Positions 7,073 through 16,447 of a DNA stretch of 22,875 nucleotides are shown piece by piece (position 1 is the first letter of the stretch; the number at the start of each line of letters is the position of its first letter). This stretch comes from Gemmatimonadota bacterium (GTDB lineage Bacteria; Gemmatimonadota; Gemmatimonadetes; Gemmatimonadales; Gemmatimonadaceae). The notes under the pieces were generated by a model. It was given only the letters and a program-made list of their open reading frames with translations. It was not told where the DNA came from and made no database searches. The translations under genes were made by a program, and so were the position numbers. The stretch is from NCBI GenBank assembly GCA_947475795.1, contig CANJOX010000006.1:1-22875 (forward strand), read 5' to 3'.

Positions 7073-9457
7073 TCATCGCGCGCCGATCCGGTTCACCCAG
7101 CTCGCCTTCAGGAAGAAGCTGTCGTTCACGCGGCGCAGTCGATCGAACCCCAGGGCCTCGGGCTCAGTCATGCTGTTCCCGTACCCCGCGAAGAGCACGG
7201 TGCCCGGGCTGGGGCGGAACGAGAACAGCCAGTCGGCGCGCAACAGATTCGAGCGGGTCGCCACCGTGGGCGTGAGCGACCCGTCGGCCCGGCGCGTGTA
7301 GAGCAGGGAGCCGGTGCGCCAATCGCGCAGCGTCTCGCGTCGGTTCGCCTCGTACTGCGTGATCAGGCGCACAAAGACCCACCGCGTCACCTGATACTCG
7401 GCCTTGAGGCGCGGGATCTGCGTCGAGAACGTCGAGACATCGTCCACCCGCCGCACGAACTCGTTGCTCGCGTACGTGGCGTTCACGCGCAGGCGCGTGT
7501 CCGGGCGCCAGTCCACACTGCCGGTGTACGCCGTGCGGGACACGCGCGACGTCTCGTTGAAGTCCACGTCGCGCGCACGCAGCACGCTGGCTGATGCGGC
7601 AAAACGGCGGAACTGCGGCGTGGACAGACTCGCCTGCTGCGAGAACGCCGTGATGCGCGGTGCCGGCGTGAACGGCACGGCACGGTTGTTCTCGAGCACG
7701 CGCAGCGACCCGTACACCGTGGGGTCAAACGCGTACGTCGCGAACGCCGGCGTGAAGCCCAGCGACCAGCCGCGCCGGAGGGTCACCGTATTCCCCAGAC
7801 TCGCCCGGCTCTCCAGCAGACTGCGGCCCTTGAAGAACTCGCCGTACTGCCACAAGCCGCTTACCTGCGAGAACGTCTGCAGCTTCTCGAACAGCTTACC
7901 CTGCTGGCCGAAAATCGAGACCCGGTTGGCGGTGTTGACCGTCACGAACCCCGTGCGCGCCACGAAGCCGTTGTCGGTGCGAAACTCCGGCGTGACACCA
8001 AGCACGTTGTAGTGAAAGCCCCAGCCGCGTCCCGTGCGATCGACCACCGCTTCCCACAGACCACCGCGCTTCTGCGTGCCGGCCGTGCGCGTGAGACTGC
8101 CCACCGCCTGCAGCTGCGCATAATACTTCCCACCGAAGACGTGCCGCACGTCAGCGCCGAACACGCGGTTGGCGCGCCCCTCGCTCACGCGTTCGCTGTA
8201 CAACACCCCGCTCTGCGACTGTTGCCGGAAGTCGCGCGTGATCCGCACGATATCGACCAGCGGCTTGGTGGCGCCCACCCCGCCCGCCGTCGGTGCCGCG
8301 TCGAGGGCCGAGAGAATCGCGATGTTCGACCGCCCGAGGCGGCCGGTGAGCTTGAGCGCGGCATCCGGCTGCACGATACGGCGCGTGTACACCAGCGTGT
8401 TCGGCACGTTGAACTGATCGGCGCCTTCCACGAAAAACGGACGGCGCTCCGGATAGAACAGCGCGAAGCGCGGATCGGCGGCCACCTGCAAGGCGTCGGC
8501 CTCCACCTGGGAGAAATCGGGGCGGATGCTGCCGTTCAGCACGAAGTTGCTCCCCAGCCCCACGCGCACGTTGCCTCCCACACGCGGTCGGCTGGTGTAG
8601 CGCCAGTCGTTCACCCGCGACGGATCGGTCGAGGGCGCGCCGCTGATCGTGCTCGTGAGTTCAGGATTGAACAGCGCATCCACGCCGCGCTGCAGCCCGG
8701 TCATCCCGGCCAGCCACCCTTCCTGCGCGATGAATGAGGCCGCGCCGCGCTGGACCGGTGTCCACGTCTCCTCGTATCCGCTGTGCTGCACCTTCCGGCT
8801 GAACTGGATTCCCCAGCGTTGCACCGGGCGACTCGGAAAGCGCAGGCTGGTGAATGGAATCCGGATTTCCACTTCGTAGCCCCAGTCCTCCACATGCCCG
8901 CGCGACGTCCAGAGGAAGTCGGCACTCAGGTCATTCTGCCCCGGCATCACGTTCGACCCGGGAATGAACCCGCCGCCCTCGGCCTTGGTCCCGTCGCCCT
9001 GAATGCCGAGCGGGTTGACGATGAACACGAAGGCGCGACGGCGCTCTTCGAACGGATCGAGGTGGATCTCGATGTTATCGTCGGTGCCCACGCGGTCGCG
9101 GTCCGCCAGCGTGGCGCGCACGATGCCGTGCGGCTCGAAGGCCCGCACGCCGAGGTAGAGCGCGGTGGCCGAATACCACACCCGCACCTCGGTCGAATCC
9201 GGGGCGGGGCGGCCGTCCGTGGGCGAGTACAGCGAGAAGCCCGTCAGCACCGGTGCCGAACGCCACACGGGCTCGTCGAGGCGGCCGTCGATGGCGACCG
9301 ACGCCGCGCTCGCTCGCCCCATCTGGACCTCGGTCCGGCCGTTGATGGCATGGTAGATCACCGGCGTGGAGTCCACGGGCGCCTGGATCGCAGCTGGGGC
9401 GGGAACGGCGGCCGCCGCGAGCTGCAGTGCACCGGCAAAACTGAGCAGGAAAGACAT
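7073..9457 (-). CDS. DUF5916 outer-membrane protein with CBM9-like N-terminal domain
   Basis: A 794-residue exported protein. After a signal peptide (hydrophobic stretch within the first 22 residues) comes a carbohydrate-binding family 9-like domain (about 45-235), recognisable from [13 protein letters not shown], the strand [17 protein letters not shown] and [11 protein letters not shown]. The rest matches the DUF5916 pattern: [14 protein letters not shown], then [16 protein letters not shown] near residue 345, followed by many alternating, aromatic-rich strands typical of a beta-barrel. The family is frequent in Gemmatimonadota and Bacteroidetes and has no settled function; binding or passage of a sugar or peptide ligand is a guess. 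It is convergent with the lipoprotein and divergent from hslU, with 33 bp between starts. TAGCTT lies 6 nt before the ATG with no Shine-Dalgarno, suggesting a leaderless mRNA. Confidence 0.85.
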   Translation of the reverse strand: MSFLLSFAGALQLAAAAVPAPAAIQAPVDSTPVIYHAINGRTEVQMGRASAASVAIDGRLDEPVWRSAPVLTGFSLYSPTDGRPAPDSTEVRVWYSATALYLGVRAFEPHGIVRATLADRDRVGTDDNIEIHLDPFEERRRAFVFIVNPLGIQGDGTKAEGGGFIPGSNVMPGQNDLSADFLWTSRGHVEDWGYEVEIRIPFTSLRFPSRPVQRWGIQFSRKVQHSGYEETWTPVQRGAASFIAQEGWLAGMTGLQRGVDALFNPELTSTISGAPSTDPSRVNDWRYTSRPRVGGNVRVGLGSNFVLNGSIRPDFSQVEADALQVAADPRFALFYPERRPFFVEGADQFNVPNTLVYTRRIVQPDAALKLTGRLGRSNIAILSALDAAPTAGGVGATKPLVDIVRITRDFRQQSQSGVLYSERVSEGRANRVFGADVRHVFGGKYYAQLQAVGSLTRTAGTQKRGGLWEAVVDRTGRGWGFHYNVLGVTPEFRTDNGFVARTGFVTVNTANRVSIFGQQGKLFEKLQTFSQVSGLWQYGEFFKGRSLLESRASLGNTVTLRRGWSLGFTPAFATYAFDPTVYGSLRVLENNRAVPFTPAPRITAFSQQASLSTPQFRRFAASASVLRARDVDFNETSRVSRTAYTGSVDWRPDTRLRVNATYASNEFVRRVDDVSTFSTQIPRLKAEYQVTRWVFVRLITQYEANRRETLRDWRTGSLLYTRRADGSLTPTVATRSNLLRADWLFSFRPSPGTVLFAGYGNSMTEPEALGFDRLRRVNDSFFLKASWVNRIGAR

Positions 9458-9490
9458 CCCCGAAAGCTAAGAGGGCCGTTAGCCTTCGAT
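9458..9490. promoter_or_regulatory. 33-bp divergent promoter region of DUF5916 gene and hslU
   Basis: On the plus strand TAGCCT (9480-9485) lies 5 nt before the hslU ATG. On the minus strand TAGCTT lies 6 nt before the DUF5916 ATG. Both fit TAnnnT -10 elements that would give leaderless or nearly leaderless transcripts. The region is too short for two separate promoters with leaders. Assigned by motif and spacing only. Confidence 0.4.
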
Positions 9491-10885
9491 ATGCCCTCTC
9501 CACGCACCGAACAGGCTATTGCCCGGCTCGCCGATCTCACGCCACGACAGATCGTCGCCGAGCTCGATCGCTACATCGTCGGCCAGGCGGACGCCAAGAA
9601 GTCGGTGGCCATTGCGCTGCGCAACCGGTGGCGCCGGCAGCGCACGCCGGCGGCGATCCGCGCCGAGATCTCGCCGAACAACATCATCCTGATCGGTCCC
9701 ACCGGCGTGGGCAAAACCGAGATCGCGCGGCGACTGGCCCGCTTGTCGGGGGCGCCGTTCGCGAAGGTGGAGGCTTCGAAGTTCACCGAGGTCGGCTACG
9801 TGGGGCGCGATGTCGAGTCGATGGTGCGCGATCTGGTTGAAAGCGCGATCGACATGGTGCGCACGGAACGCGAGTCCGAAGTCGAAGATCTCGCCAACGA
9901 GAAGGTCGACGAACGCTTGCTCGATCTGTTGCTCCCCGTCCCGCCCGTGGCGCCGGGTGAGACACCGGAGGCGAAGGCGGAACACGATCAGGTGCTGGAA
10001 CGCCATAAGCGCACGCGCGACAAGCTGCGGCAGCTGCTGTTGGATGGGCAGCTCGACGGGCGCGAGGTGGAAGTCGAGGTGTCGCAGACCGGTCCGGGGA
10101 TGCCGGGGATGATGTCGCCCGGTGGCAACGAGGGGATGGAGAGCGTCGCCGAGTGGTTCCGCGACATGTTGCCCAAGAAAAAGAAGAAACGCACGGTGAA
10201 GGTCAGCGAGGCGCGCCGCATCCTGCTGGACGAAGAGCTCGACAAGTTGATCGATCTGGACGATGTCACCGACGATGCGCTCGAACGCACGGAAGCGATG
10301 GGGATCATCTTCCTCGACGAGATCGACAAGATCGCCGGCGAGCGTGGGCAGGGCGGCGGTCCCGACGTGTCGCGCGAAGGGGTGCAGCGCGACCTCCTGC
10401 CGATCGTGGAGGGCTCCAACGTGCAGACCAAGTACGGCATGGTGAAGACCGACCACATCCTGTTCATCGCCGCCGGTGCGTTTCACGTGTCCAAGCCCAG
10501 CGATCTCATCCCTGAGCTGCAGGGCCGGTTCCCGATCCGCGTGGAGCTCCAGCCGCTCACGGAGCAGGACTTCGTGCGCATCATGACGGAGCCGGAGAAC
10601 GCGCTCACGCGCCAGTACGCGGCGCTGGTGGAGGCCGAAGGCGCGTCACTCGACTTTCAGCCCGACGGCATCGCGGCGCTGGCCCGCGTGGCGACGCGGG
10701 TGAACGAGCGCATGGAGAACATCGGGGCGCGCCGGCTGCACACGGTCATGACCACGCTGCTCGAGGACGTCCTCTTCGAATTGCCCGACCGCGGCAAGGA
10801 CGTGGTGGTCGTCGACGCCGCCATGGTGCACGACCGGCTCAAGGCGGTCAGCGAAGACGAGGATCTACGCAAGTACATCCTCTGA
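9491..10885 (+). CDS. hslU: ATP-dependent protease ATPase subunit HslU (ClpY)
   Basis: The 464-residue AAA+ unfoldase that feeds substrates to HslV. The N terminus has the family block [20 protein letters not shown]. Walker A is GPTGVGKT (69-76), the pore loop GYVG lies at 102-105 in [14 protein letters not shown], and Walker B is GIIFLDEID (Asp276, Glu277). The family-specific intermediate domain between them contains a lysine run (KKKKKR). The sensor/arginine region [11 protein letters not shown] is present. The C-terminal tail EDLRKYIL is the segment that docks into HslV pockets, so the partner interaction looks intact even though hslV is 7.9 kb upstream. The frame is open far upstream, but only the ATG at 9491 fits the family. 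TAGCCT sits 5 nt before it and there is no close Shine-Dalgarno. Confidence 0.97.
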   Translation: MPSPRTEQAIARLADLTPRQIVAELDRYIVGQADAKKSVAIALRNRWRRQRTPAAIRAEISPNNIILIGPTGVGKTEIARRLARLSGAPFAKVEASKFTEVGYVGRDVESMVRDLVESAIDMVRTERESEVEDLANEKVDERLLDLLLPVPPVAPGETPEAKAEHDQVLERHKRTRDKLRQLLLDGQLDGREVEVEVSQTGPGMPGMMSPGGNEGMESVAEWFRDMLPKKKKKRTVKVSEARRILLDEELDKLIDLDDVTDDALERTEAMGIIFLDEIDKIAGERGQGGGPDVSREGVQRDLLPIVEGSNVQTKYGMVKTDHILFIAAGAFHVSKPSDLIPELQGRFPIRVELQPLTEQDFVRIMTEPENALTRQYAALVEAEGASLDFQPDGIAALARVATRVNERMENIGARRLHTVMTTLLEDVLFELPDRGKDVVVVDAAMVHDRLKAVSEDEDLRKYIL

Positions 10886-10901
10886 GGCGGCCACCCCACG
10901 C

Positions 10902-10955
10902 TTGACAGCCGTTCTTGCGGGCGGCACTTTGTTGTGTCGGCGAACAAAGATGTTC
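10902..10955 (+). promoter_or_regulatory. Promoter and operator-like inverted repeats before the glycosidase operon
   Basis: A consensus -35 TTGACA at 10902-10907 is followed, after 17 nt, by a weak -10 candidate (CACTTT, 10925-10930). Two overlapping inverted repeats follow: CTTTGTT (10927-10933) with AACAAAG (10943-10949), and GAACA (10942-10946) with TGTTC (10951-10955). Repeats overlapping or just downstream of the -10 are placed as repressor sites would be. The ROK protein encoded at 20570-21811 is an obvious candidate, but this is an inference. Confidence 0.45.
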
Positions 10956-10983
10956 CCTCCCCGCCGCCCGACCCGCTCATCCG

Positions 10984-10999
10984 TCCACCGACCGGTGGA
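10984..10999 (+). promoter_or_regulatory. Small hairpin touching the ribosome site
   Basis: TCCACC-GACC-GGTGGA folds as a 6-bp stem with a 4-nt loop. Its 3' arm includes the first three bases of the Shine-Dalgarno GGAGGAGG. It could tune translation of the glycosidase. Confidence 0.3.
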
Positions 11000-11004
11000 G
11001 GAGG
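10997..11004 (+). promoter_or_regulatory. Strong Shine-Dalgarno for the GH-A glycosidase
   Basis: GGAGGAGG is 7 nt before the ATG at 11012. It is the clearest ribosome-binding site in the window and decides the start, although the frame is open from 10934. Confidence 0.8.
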
Positions 11005-11011
11005 CCCGATC

Positions 11012-14000
11012 ATGCACCCCACGCCGAAGCGGCCCGCCCGCTCCGTCCGGAGCCGCCGCTGGTTCGCGTTCGCGGCGACGCTCGCCAGCCTGACGCTCCT
11101 CAGCGCGGCGCGGCCGCAGGTCGCGCGGGCCCAGTCCCCCCGCATCGCGGTGCGCTCCGATGCCGGCGGCGCACGGCTCCAGGTGGACGGCGCCGATCTG
11201 CTGGTGCGCGGCGTGAACTGGGACTACTTCCCGATCGGCACCAACTACGCCTACAGCCTGTGGGCACAGCCGGACGAGATGATCAAGGCGGCCCTCGACC
11301 GCGAGATGGGGCTGCTCAAGGTCATGGGCGTCAACGTCATCCGGCAGTACAACGGGATTCCTCCCCGCTGGGTGCGGTACATCTACGAGCGCCACGGCAT
11401 CTTCACCGTGCTCAATCACGCGCTCGGACGCTACGGCACCACGATTGGCGGGGTCTATCAGGCCCAGACCGACTACTCCGACCCCAAGGTCCGGCAGGCG
11501 CTCACCCGCGAAGTGCTCGCGCTCGTCGCCGAGTTCCGCGGTACGCCCGGCGTGCTCATGTGGCTGCTCGGCAACGAAAACAACTACGGATTGCAGTGGA
11601 AGTCGGCCGCCACCGAAAATCTGCCCGCCGGTGAACGGGACGCGGCCAAGGCCACGTACCTCTACTCGCTCGTCGGCGAGGTGGCGCGGGCCATCAAGGC
11701 CACCGATACCACGCGCCCGGTCGCCTTCGCCAACGGCGACCTGCAGTACCTCGACATCATTGCGAAGGAAGCCAAGGGGCTCGACGTCTTCGGCACCAAC
11801 GTGTACCGCGGCATCTCGGCCGGTGACCTCTTCGACCGGGTGAAGACCACGCTGGGTCTCCCCGTGATGCTTACCGAGTTCGGGGCCGACGCCTGGAACG
11901 CGCGCGACATGCGCGAGGATCAGGCCGCACAGGCCCGCTACGTGCTCGGGCAGTGGCAGGAGATCTATGAACAGACCGCCGGCCACGGTCGCGCTGGCAA
12001 CGCCATCGGCGGTTTCACCTTCCAGTGGACCGACGGTTGGTGGAAGTTCGGGCAGGAACTGCGTCTCAACGAGCACGACACCAACGCCTCGTGGTCCAAT
12101 GCCGGCTACGACGACTACACGAAGGGCGACAACAACATGAACGAAGAGTGGTGGGGCATCGTGGCCAAGGGACCGGCGGATGCCAACGGCCACTACCCGC
12201 TGTACCCGCGGGCCGCGTTCTACGCGTTGCAGCAGGCCTATCGCCTCGATCCGTACGCCACCACCGGGAATGCCGCCATCGCGGCGCACTTCGCTGCCAT
12301 CAGCCCCGCCGACGTGGAATTGCGCGCGCGCGCCGACCGTGCGGCCCTCACCGGTGAGGGCGCCAGTCGCGTCACCGTGAGCGGCATGCGCCTCGAACTC
12401 CAGACGTTCAATACCGGCGGCACCAAAATCAGCACGCCGACCGTCAGCAACCCGAGCCCCACCGCGCGCCCGTCATTTCTGGGCTTCGATCGCCTCGAGT
12501 CGTTCTACGCCGATGTCACCGCCCGTCCGAACGAGGCGTTCTCGGCCACCGTCTCGTTCAACGTGCTGGGTAACGTGCCCAACAATCCGATCGACGAAAT
12601 CTTCTACGAGAACCGCGGACGGGGGCGGACGGTGCTCACCGATGGCGCACCGCTACGCCTCACCGGGATCGATCGCCTGGCCGTGTATCGCGCCAACGTG
12701 TCGTGGGATGATCGTAATTTCCGGCTCGACGCTTTCTACCGCACCGGTCATTACCACTGGGGCTACGAAGGCGACTTCTTCGGCATCTACCGCGAAGCCA
12801 ACTACGGCCGCAACATCGACCTGTACAACGGCAATGCACCCGCCGGTGTCGAGTTCACGGGCAAACGAAAGCTCGCCGGTCTGAAGCTGGCCTTCGGCCC
12901 CGAGCTGTGGTGGGGCGCCAACCCCACCGCGATCGCCAAGTACAGCCGGAAGTTCGGCGAAACACACATCACGGGGCTGTATCAGGAAGACGTTGCCAAG
13001 CTGTCGGCGTCGGCCACCAGCAGCTCGTTCGCCATCCCGATTCCGCAGACACGTCGCGCCACGCTGCATGTCGCGGACACCATCGCCGGCGTGGGCATGG
13101 AGGCGGGCGGCATCTGGGCCGGTGCCACGCGCGTCGGTGTGCCGTTCCAGATCGTCGAGTACGCCGGCGGCACCACGCGTGTGCTGCAGGACAAAATCCG
13201 CGACAGTGATGCCTTCGGCGGTAAGGCGCGTATGACGTACTCGAAGGGACGCTACAACTGGTATGCGCAGGGTGCCATCATGGGGCTCGTGGCCGATGGC
13301 GGCCCCACGGCAGTGCAGACGTTCACCGGGTGGAGTCTCAAGGACTCGGGGCTCAACAATCAGTGGAACACGATCACGGGCCTCGCCGCGCGGTTCGGGT
13401 CGTTCGAAATTGCGCCCAACGTGCTGTACCAGAAGCCCATCGTCGGACCGGTACCCTTCGAGACGCCGGCCCCCGGCCGGCCGCGCAACGTGATCGATGA
13501 TCCGTTCGCCGTGCGCGCCAACCGTGAAACGTACGGCGCCGAGCTGCTGCTGACGTTCGATCCCACGCCGGCCACGTGGATGTACCAGTGGGACAACGAT
13601 ATGCGGGAGGATGCACGCTTCGCCGCCAACATCGGCTACGTGTACCGTCGCCTGCCCACCACGCAGGACGCCGCGATTGGCATCCTCGCCGACGGTCGCA
13701 CCACGTTCGCCTTCCCCGGTGCCACGCCGGCGCGCAGCCTCTACGAGGTGCGGTCGCGGATCGTGTCGCGTGTGGCCCGTAACCTGCGCCTCATCGCGAA
13801 TCTGTACACCGGCACTGCAGAGCCCAACGGCAACGATCCGCGCCTGCTGCATCGCTCGGGCATCGATGTGCGCATGGTCCGCCAGCACGTGAAGGTCACG
13901 GCCGCCGCCAAGCTCAATGACTGGGGCCCGTTCGACTACCATCGCGACTTCAATCTCACCTTCCCGAAGCAGCTGCTCACGGATGTGTCGTACTCCATCG

Positions 14001-14200
14001 GTACGCCGCAGTGGTGGGACCTGCCGGAAACCAAGTTCGGCGTGCGCGGTGCGTGGCGTGCGCTCAACAAGTACTCCCCGCGCTTCTGCCCCGAGCGTGT
14101 GCCTGACCTCGTGACCGGCGTACCCACCTGCGACCCCACCGCGCCGTCCGCGCACGGGTCGGAGTGGGAAGTGCGGGCGTACCTCACCGTCGCCTGGTAG
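11012..14200 (+). CDS. Exported clan GH-A glycoside hydrolase fused to a probable C-terminal outer-membrane beta-barrel
   Basis: A 1062-residue exported protein. The signal peptide has an arginine-rich N region and cleavage is likely after VARA (residue 40). Residues about 45-415 form a TIM barrel like GH2/GH5 enzymes: VRGVNWDYFPIG at the start, acid/base Glu189 in WLLGNEN, nucleophile Glu289 in MLTEFGADAW, and an aromatic FQWTDGWWKFG segment. A linker with a small beta region runs to about 485. The last 570 residues have repeated alternating strands with aromatic girdles and end in LTVAW, a C-terminal aromatic typical of barrel proteins inserted by the BAM machinery. No lipobox or LPXTG is present. 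A strong ribosome site gives the start. It leads a unit with two GH3 genes (9-nt gap), pointing to beta-glucan as substrate. The family and substrate are inferred, and the barrel is a pattern-based call. Confidence 0.78.
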   Translation: MHPTPKRPARSVRSRRWFAFAATLASLTLLSAARPQVARAQSPRIAVRSDAGGARLQVDGADLLVRGVNWDYFPIGTNYAYSLWAQPDEMIKAALDREMGLLKVMGVNVIRQYNGIPPRWVRYIYERHGIFTVLNHALGRYGTTIGGVYQAQTDYSDPKVRQALTREVLALVAEFRGTPGVLMWLLGNENNYGLQWKSAATENLPAGERDAAKATYLYSLVGEVARAIKATDTTRPVAFANGDLQYLDIIAKEAKGLDVFGTNVYRGISAGDLFDRVKTTLGLPVMLTEFGADAWNARDMREDQAAQARYVLGQWQEIYEQTAGHGRAGNAIGGFTFQWTDGWWKFGQELRLNEHDTNASWSNAGYDDYTKGDNNMNEEWWGIVAKGPADANGHYPLYPRAAFYALQQAYRLDPYATTGNAAIAAHFAAISPADVELRARADRAALTGEGASRVTVSGMRLELQTFNTGGTKISTPTVSNPSPTARPSFLGFDRLESFYADVTARPNEAFSATVSFNVLGNVPNNPIDEIFYENRGRGRTVLTDGAPLRLTGIDRLAVYRANVSWDDRNFRLDAFYRTGHYHWGYEGDFFGIYREANYGRNIDLYNGNAPAGVEFTGKRKLAGLKLAFGPELWWGANPTAIAKYSRKFGETHITGLYQEDVAKLSASATSSSFAIPIPQTRRATLHVADTIAGVGMEAGGIWAGATRVGVPFQIVEYAGGTTRVLQDKIRDSDAFGGKARMTYSKGRYNWYAQGAIMGLVADGGPTAVQTFTGWSLKDSGLNNQWNTITGLAARFGSFEIAPNVLYQKPIVGPVPFETPAPGRPRNVIDDPFAVRANRETYGAELLLTFDPTPATWMYQWDNDMREDARFAANIGYVYRRLPTTQDAAIGILADGRTTFAFPGATPARSLYEVRSRIVSRVARNLRLIANLYTGTAEPNGNDPRLLHRSGIDVRMVRQHVKVTAAAKLNDWGPFDYHRDFNLTFPKQLLTDVSYSIGTPQWWDLPETKFGVRGAWRALNKYSPRFCPERVPDLVTGVPTCDPTAPSAHGSEWEVRAYLTVAW

Positions 14201-14209
14201 CGCACGCGC

Positions 14210-16438
14210 GTGTCGACTCTGGAACACCGCCCGCCGCCCATCGCAGAGCGCATCGCAGAGCGCATCGAAGCGCTGCTCGCCCGGCTGTCCCTCGACGAAA
14301 AGATCGGCCAGTTACAGCAGGTGGCCGGCGCCGGGGGGCAGGTGTCCGACGATCTCGCGCGAGCGGTACGTGAGGGACGCGTCGGCTCGGTGATCAACGA
14401 GGTGCATGCCCCCACGGTGAACGCGCTGCAGTGGATCGCCGTGCATGAGTCGCGTCACGGCATCCCGCTGCTGATCGGGCGCGATGTGATTCACGGGTTT
14501 GCCACGGTGTTCCCGATCCCGCTGGGGCAGGCCGCCAGCTGGAACCCCGACGTGGTGGAGCGCGGCGCGCGCATTGCCGCGCGCGAAGCGGCGGCGTGTG
14601 GTGTGAACTGGACCTTTGCCCCGATGATCGACATCGGTCGCGATCCGCGCTGGGGACGCGTCGCCGAAGGATACGGCGAGGACCCCTATCTCACGGCCAC
14701 GCTCGCCGCCGCCGCGGTGCGCGGCTTCCAGACGCACGACCTCACCGCCCCCGACGCCATCGCCGCCTGCGCCAAGCACTTCGTGGGCTACGGGGCCAGC
14801 GAAAGCGGTCGTGACTACAACAGCACCAACATCGCCCCGCGCGAACTGCGCGACGTGCACCTGCCGCCGTTCGCGGCGGCGGTGCAGGCCGGCGTCGCCT
14901 CCGTGATGACGTCGTTCAGTGACCTCGACGGCATTCCCGCCAGCGCCAACCGCGATCTCCTCACCGGGGTGCTGCGCGACACGTGGGGCTTCGACGGCCT
15001 CGTCGTGAGTGACTGGGATTCGATCCGCCAGCTCGCCGTGCACGGGCTCACCGCCGATGAATACGGTTCCGCACGGGAAGCCGCGCTGGCCGGTGTCGAC
15101 ATGGAGATGGCCAGTACCACCTACGCCTCGCACCTCGCCGATCTGGTGCGCGACGGGCACGTCCCGCTGGCGCAGGTGGATGCGATGGTGGCGAATGTGC
15201 TGCGCCTGAAGTTCCGCCTCGGTTTGTTTGAACGGCCGTTCACCGAACCCGCGTCCTTCCCCGCCGCCGGGAACGACGCACACCTCGACGCCGCGTACGC
15301 CAGCGCCTGCGAATCGATCGTGCTGCTCACCAACACGCAGCGCGGGAACGACTATGTGCTGCCGTTGGCCGCCGGGGCGCTGCAGCGCGTGGCGGTGATC
15401 GGGCCGCTGGCCGATGATCCGTACGAGCCGCTCGGCACCTGGATCTTCGACGGCGACGCGGCGCACAGTCGGACGGTGCTGCAGGCCCTCCGCCACACGC
15501 TCCCCGACACCGTGCAGATCGAGGTCGCGCCGGGGGTGCCCAACACACGCAGCCACGACGAGAGCGGCTTCGCCGACGCGGTTCGCGCGGCCGAGCGTGC
15601 CGAGGTGGCGATCCTCGTGCTCGGCGAGGAATCGATCCTCTCCGGGGAAGCACACTGCCGGGCCGACGTGTCACTCCCGGGTGCGCAGGAGCGCCTGATC
15701 GACGCGGTGGTGGCCACGGGCACGCCCGTCGTGCTGGTCATCATGGCCGGACGGGCGCTCGCGCTCGAGCGCATCGCACACCGCGTTGATGCATTGCTGT
15801 ACGCATGGCATCCGGGATCGATGGGCGGGCCGGCCATCGTCGACCTGCTGTTCGGCGTCGTGGGGCCGTCGGCGCGCCTGCCGGTCACGCTGCCGCGCGT
15901 GACGGGCCAGATCCCGATCTACTACGCGCACAAGCACACCGGGAAACCGGCCACCCCGGAAACGGTGGTGTCCATCCACGACATCCACCCGCGGGCGCCC
16001 CAGCTGTCCATCGGTAACACGTCGTTTCATCTCGACGTCGATCCCGCACCGCTCTTTCCGTTCGGCTACGGCCTCACGTACACGTGGGTGGAGTACGACG
16101 CGCCGTCGGTGCAGCACGCCGAGGTCGCGATGACGGGCACCGTCGAGCTGTCGGCCACGATCACCAACCGTGGGGCGCGTGCGGCTGATGAGGTGGTGCA
16201 GCTGTACGTGCGCGACCTGGTCGGCAGCGTCACGCGACCCGTGCGGGAACTCAAGGGGTTCCAGCGCGTGCACCTCGCGCCGGGCGAACGACGCACGGTG
16301 CACTTCTCGCTACCCGTGGCCGCGTTGGCGTTCCACGGCCGCGACCTCACGCTCGCGGTCGAACCGGGGCGCTTCCACGCGTGGGTGGCGCCCCATGCGG
16401 CCGCCGGCACCTTCGTCGAATTCTCCGTGCTCGCGTAG
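14210..16438 (+). CDS. GH3 beta-glucosidase (BglX-like, with fibronectin III-like domain)
   Basis: A 742-residue exo-acting glycosidase. The N-terminal (beta/alpha)8 domain (about 20-335) holds LSLDEKIGQL, GRDVIHG, RDPRWGRVAEGYGEDPYL, AKHFVGYGA and the nucleophile Asp268 in VVSDWDS. The alpha/beta sandwich (about 360-590) carries the acid/base Glu480 in LSGEAHCR. A fibronectin III-like domain closes the protein (VVQLYVRDLVGSVTRPVRELKGF). No signal peptide is visible, so a cytoplasmic location is likely, acting on imported oligosaccharides. The GTG start is 10 nt after the preceding stop; no later ATG exists before the conserved core. A perfect 12-bp tandem duplication near the start (14239-14262) encodes IAERIAER. 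Confidence 0.92.
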   Translation: MSTLEHRPPPIAERIAERIEALLARLSLDEKIGQLQQVAGAGGQVSDDLARAVREGRVGSVINEVHAPTVNALQWIAVHESRHGIPLLIGRDVIHGFATVFPIPLGQAASWNPDVVERGARIAAREAAACGVNWTFAPMIDIGRDPRWGRVAEGYGEDPYLTATLAAAAVRGFQTHDLTAPDAIAACAKHFVGYGASESGRDYNSTNIAPRELRDVHLPPFAAAVQAGVASVMTSFSDLDGIPASANRDLLTGVLRDTWGFDGLVVSDWDSIRQLAVHGLTADEYGSAREAALAGVDMEMASTTYASHLADLVRDGHVPLAQVDAMVANVLRLKFRLGLFERPFTEPASFPAAGNDAHLDAAYASACESIVLLTNTQRGNDYVLPLAAGALQRVAVIGPLADDPYEPLGTWIFDGDAAHSRTVLQALRHTLPDTVQIEVAPGVPNTRSHDESGFADAVRAAERAEVAILVLGEESILSGEAHCRADVSLPGAQERLIDAVVATGTPVVLVIMAGRALALERIAHRVDALLYAWHPGSMGGPAIVDLLFGVVGPSARLPVTLPRVTGQIPIYYAHKHTGKPATPETVVSIHDIHPRAPQLSIGNTSFHLDVDPAPLFPFGYGLTYTWVEYDAPSVQHAEVAMTGTVELSATITNRGARAADEVVQLYVRDLVGSVTRPVRELKGFQRVHLAPGERRTVHFSLPVAALAFHGRDLTLAVEPGRFHAWVAPHAAAGTFVEFSVLA
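14239..14262 (+). repeat. 12-bp tandem duplication in the GH3 N terminus
   Basis: CATCGCAGAGCG occurs twice in a row, in frame, adding four residues (IAER) to the N-terminal helix. Confidence 0.85.
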
Positions 16439-16447
16439 GGCGACACG

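Noticed and set aside
8783..9490. Upstream extension of hslU
   Set aside because: Antisense to the DUF5916 coding sequence; HslU conservation starts at 9491.
10865..12289. 474-codon minus-strand frame opposite hslU end and the GH-A gene
   Set aside because: No motif; the plus-strand catalytic residues are intact and well conserved.
14312..15655. 447-codon minus-strand frame in the first GH3 gene
   Set aside because: Shadow of an intact GH3 with both catalytic residues.
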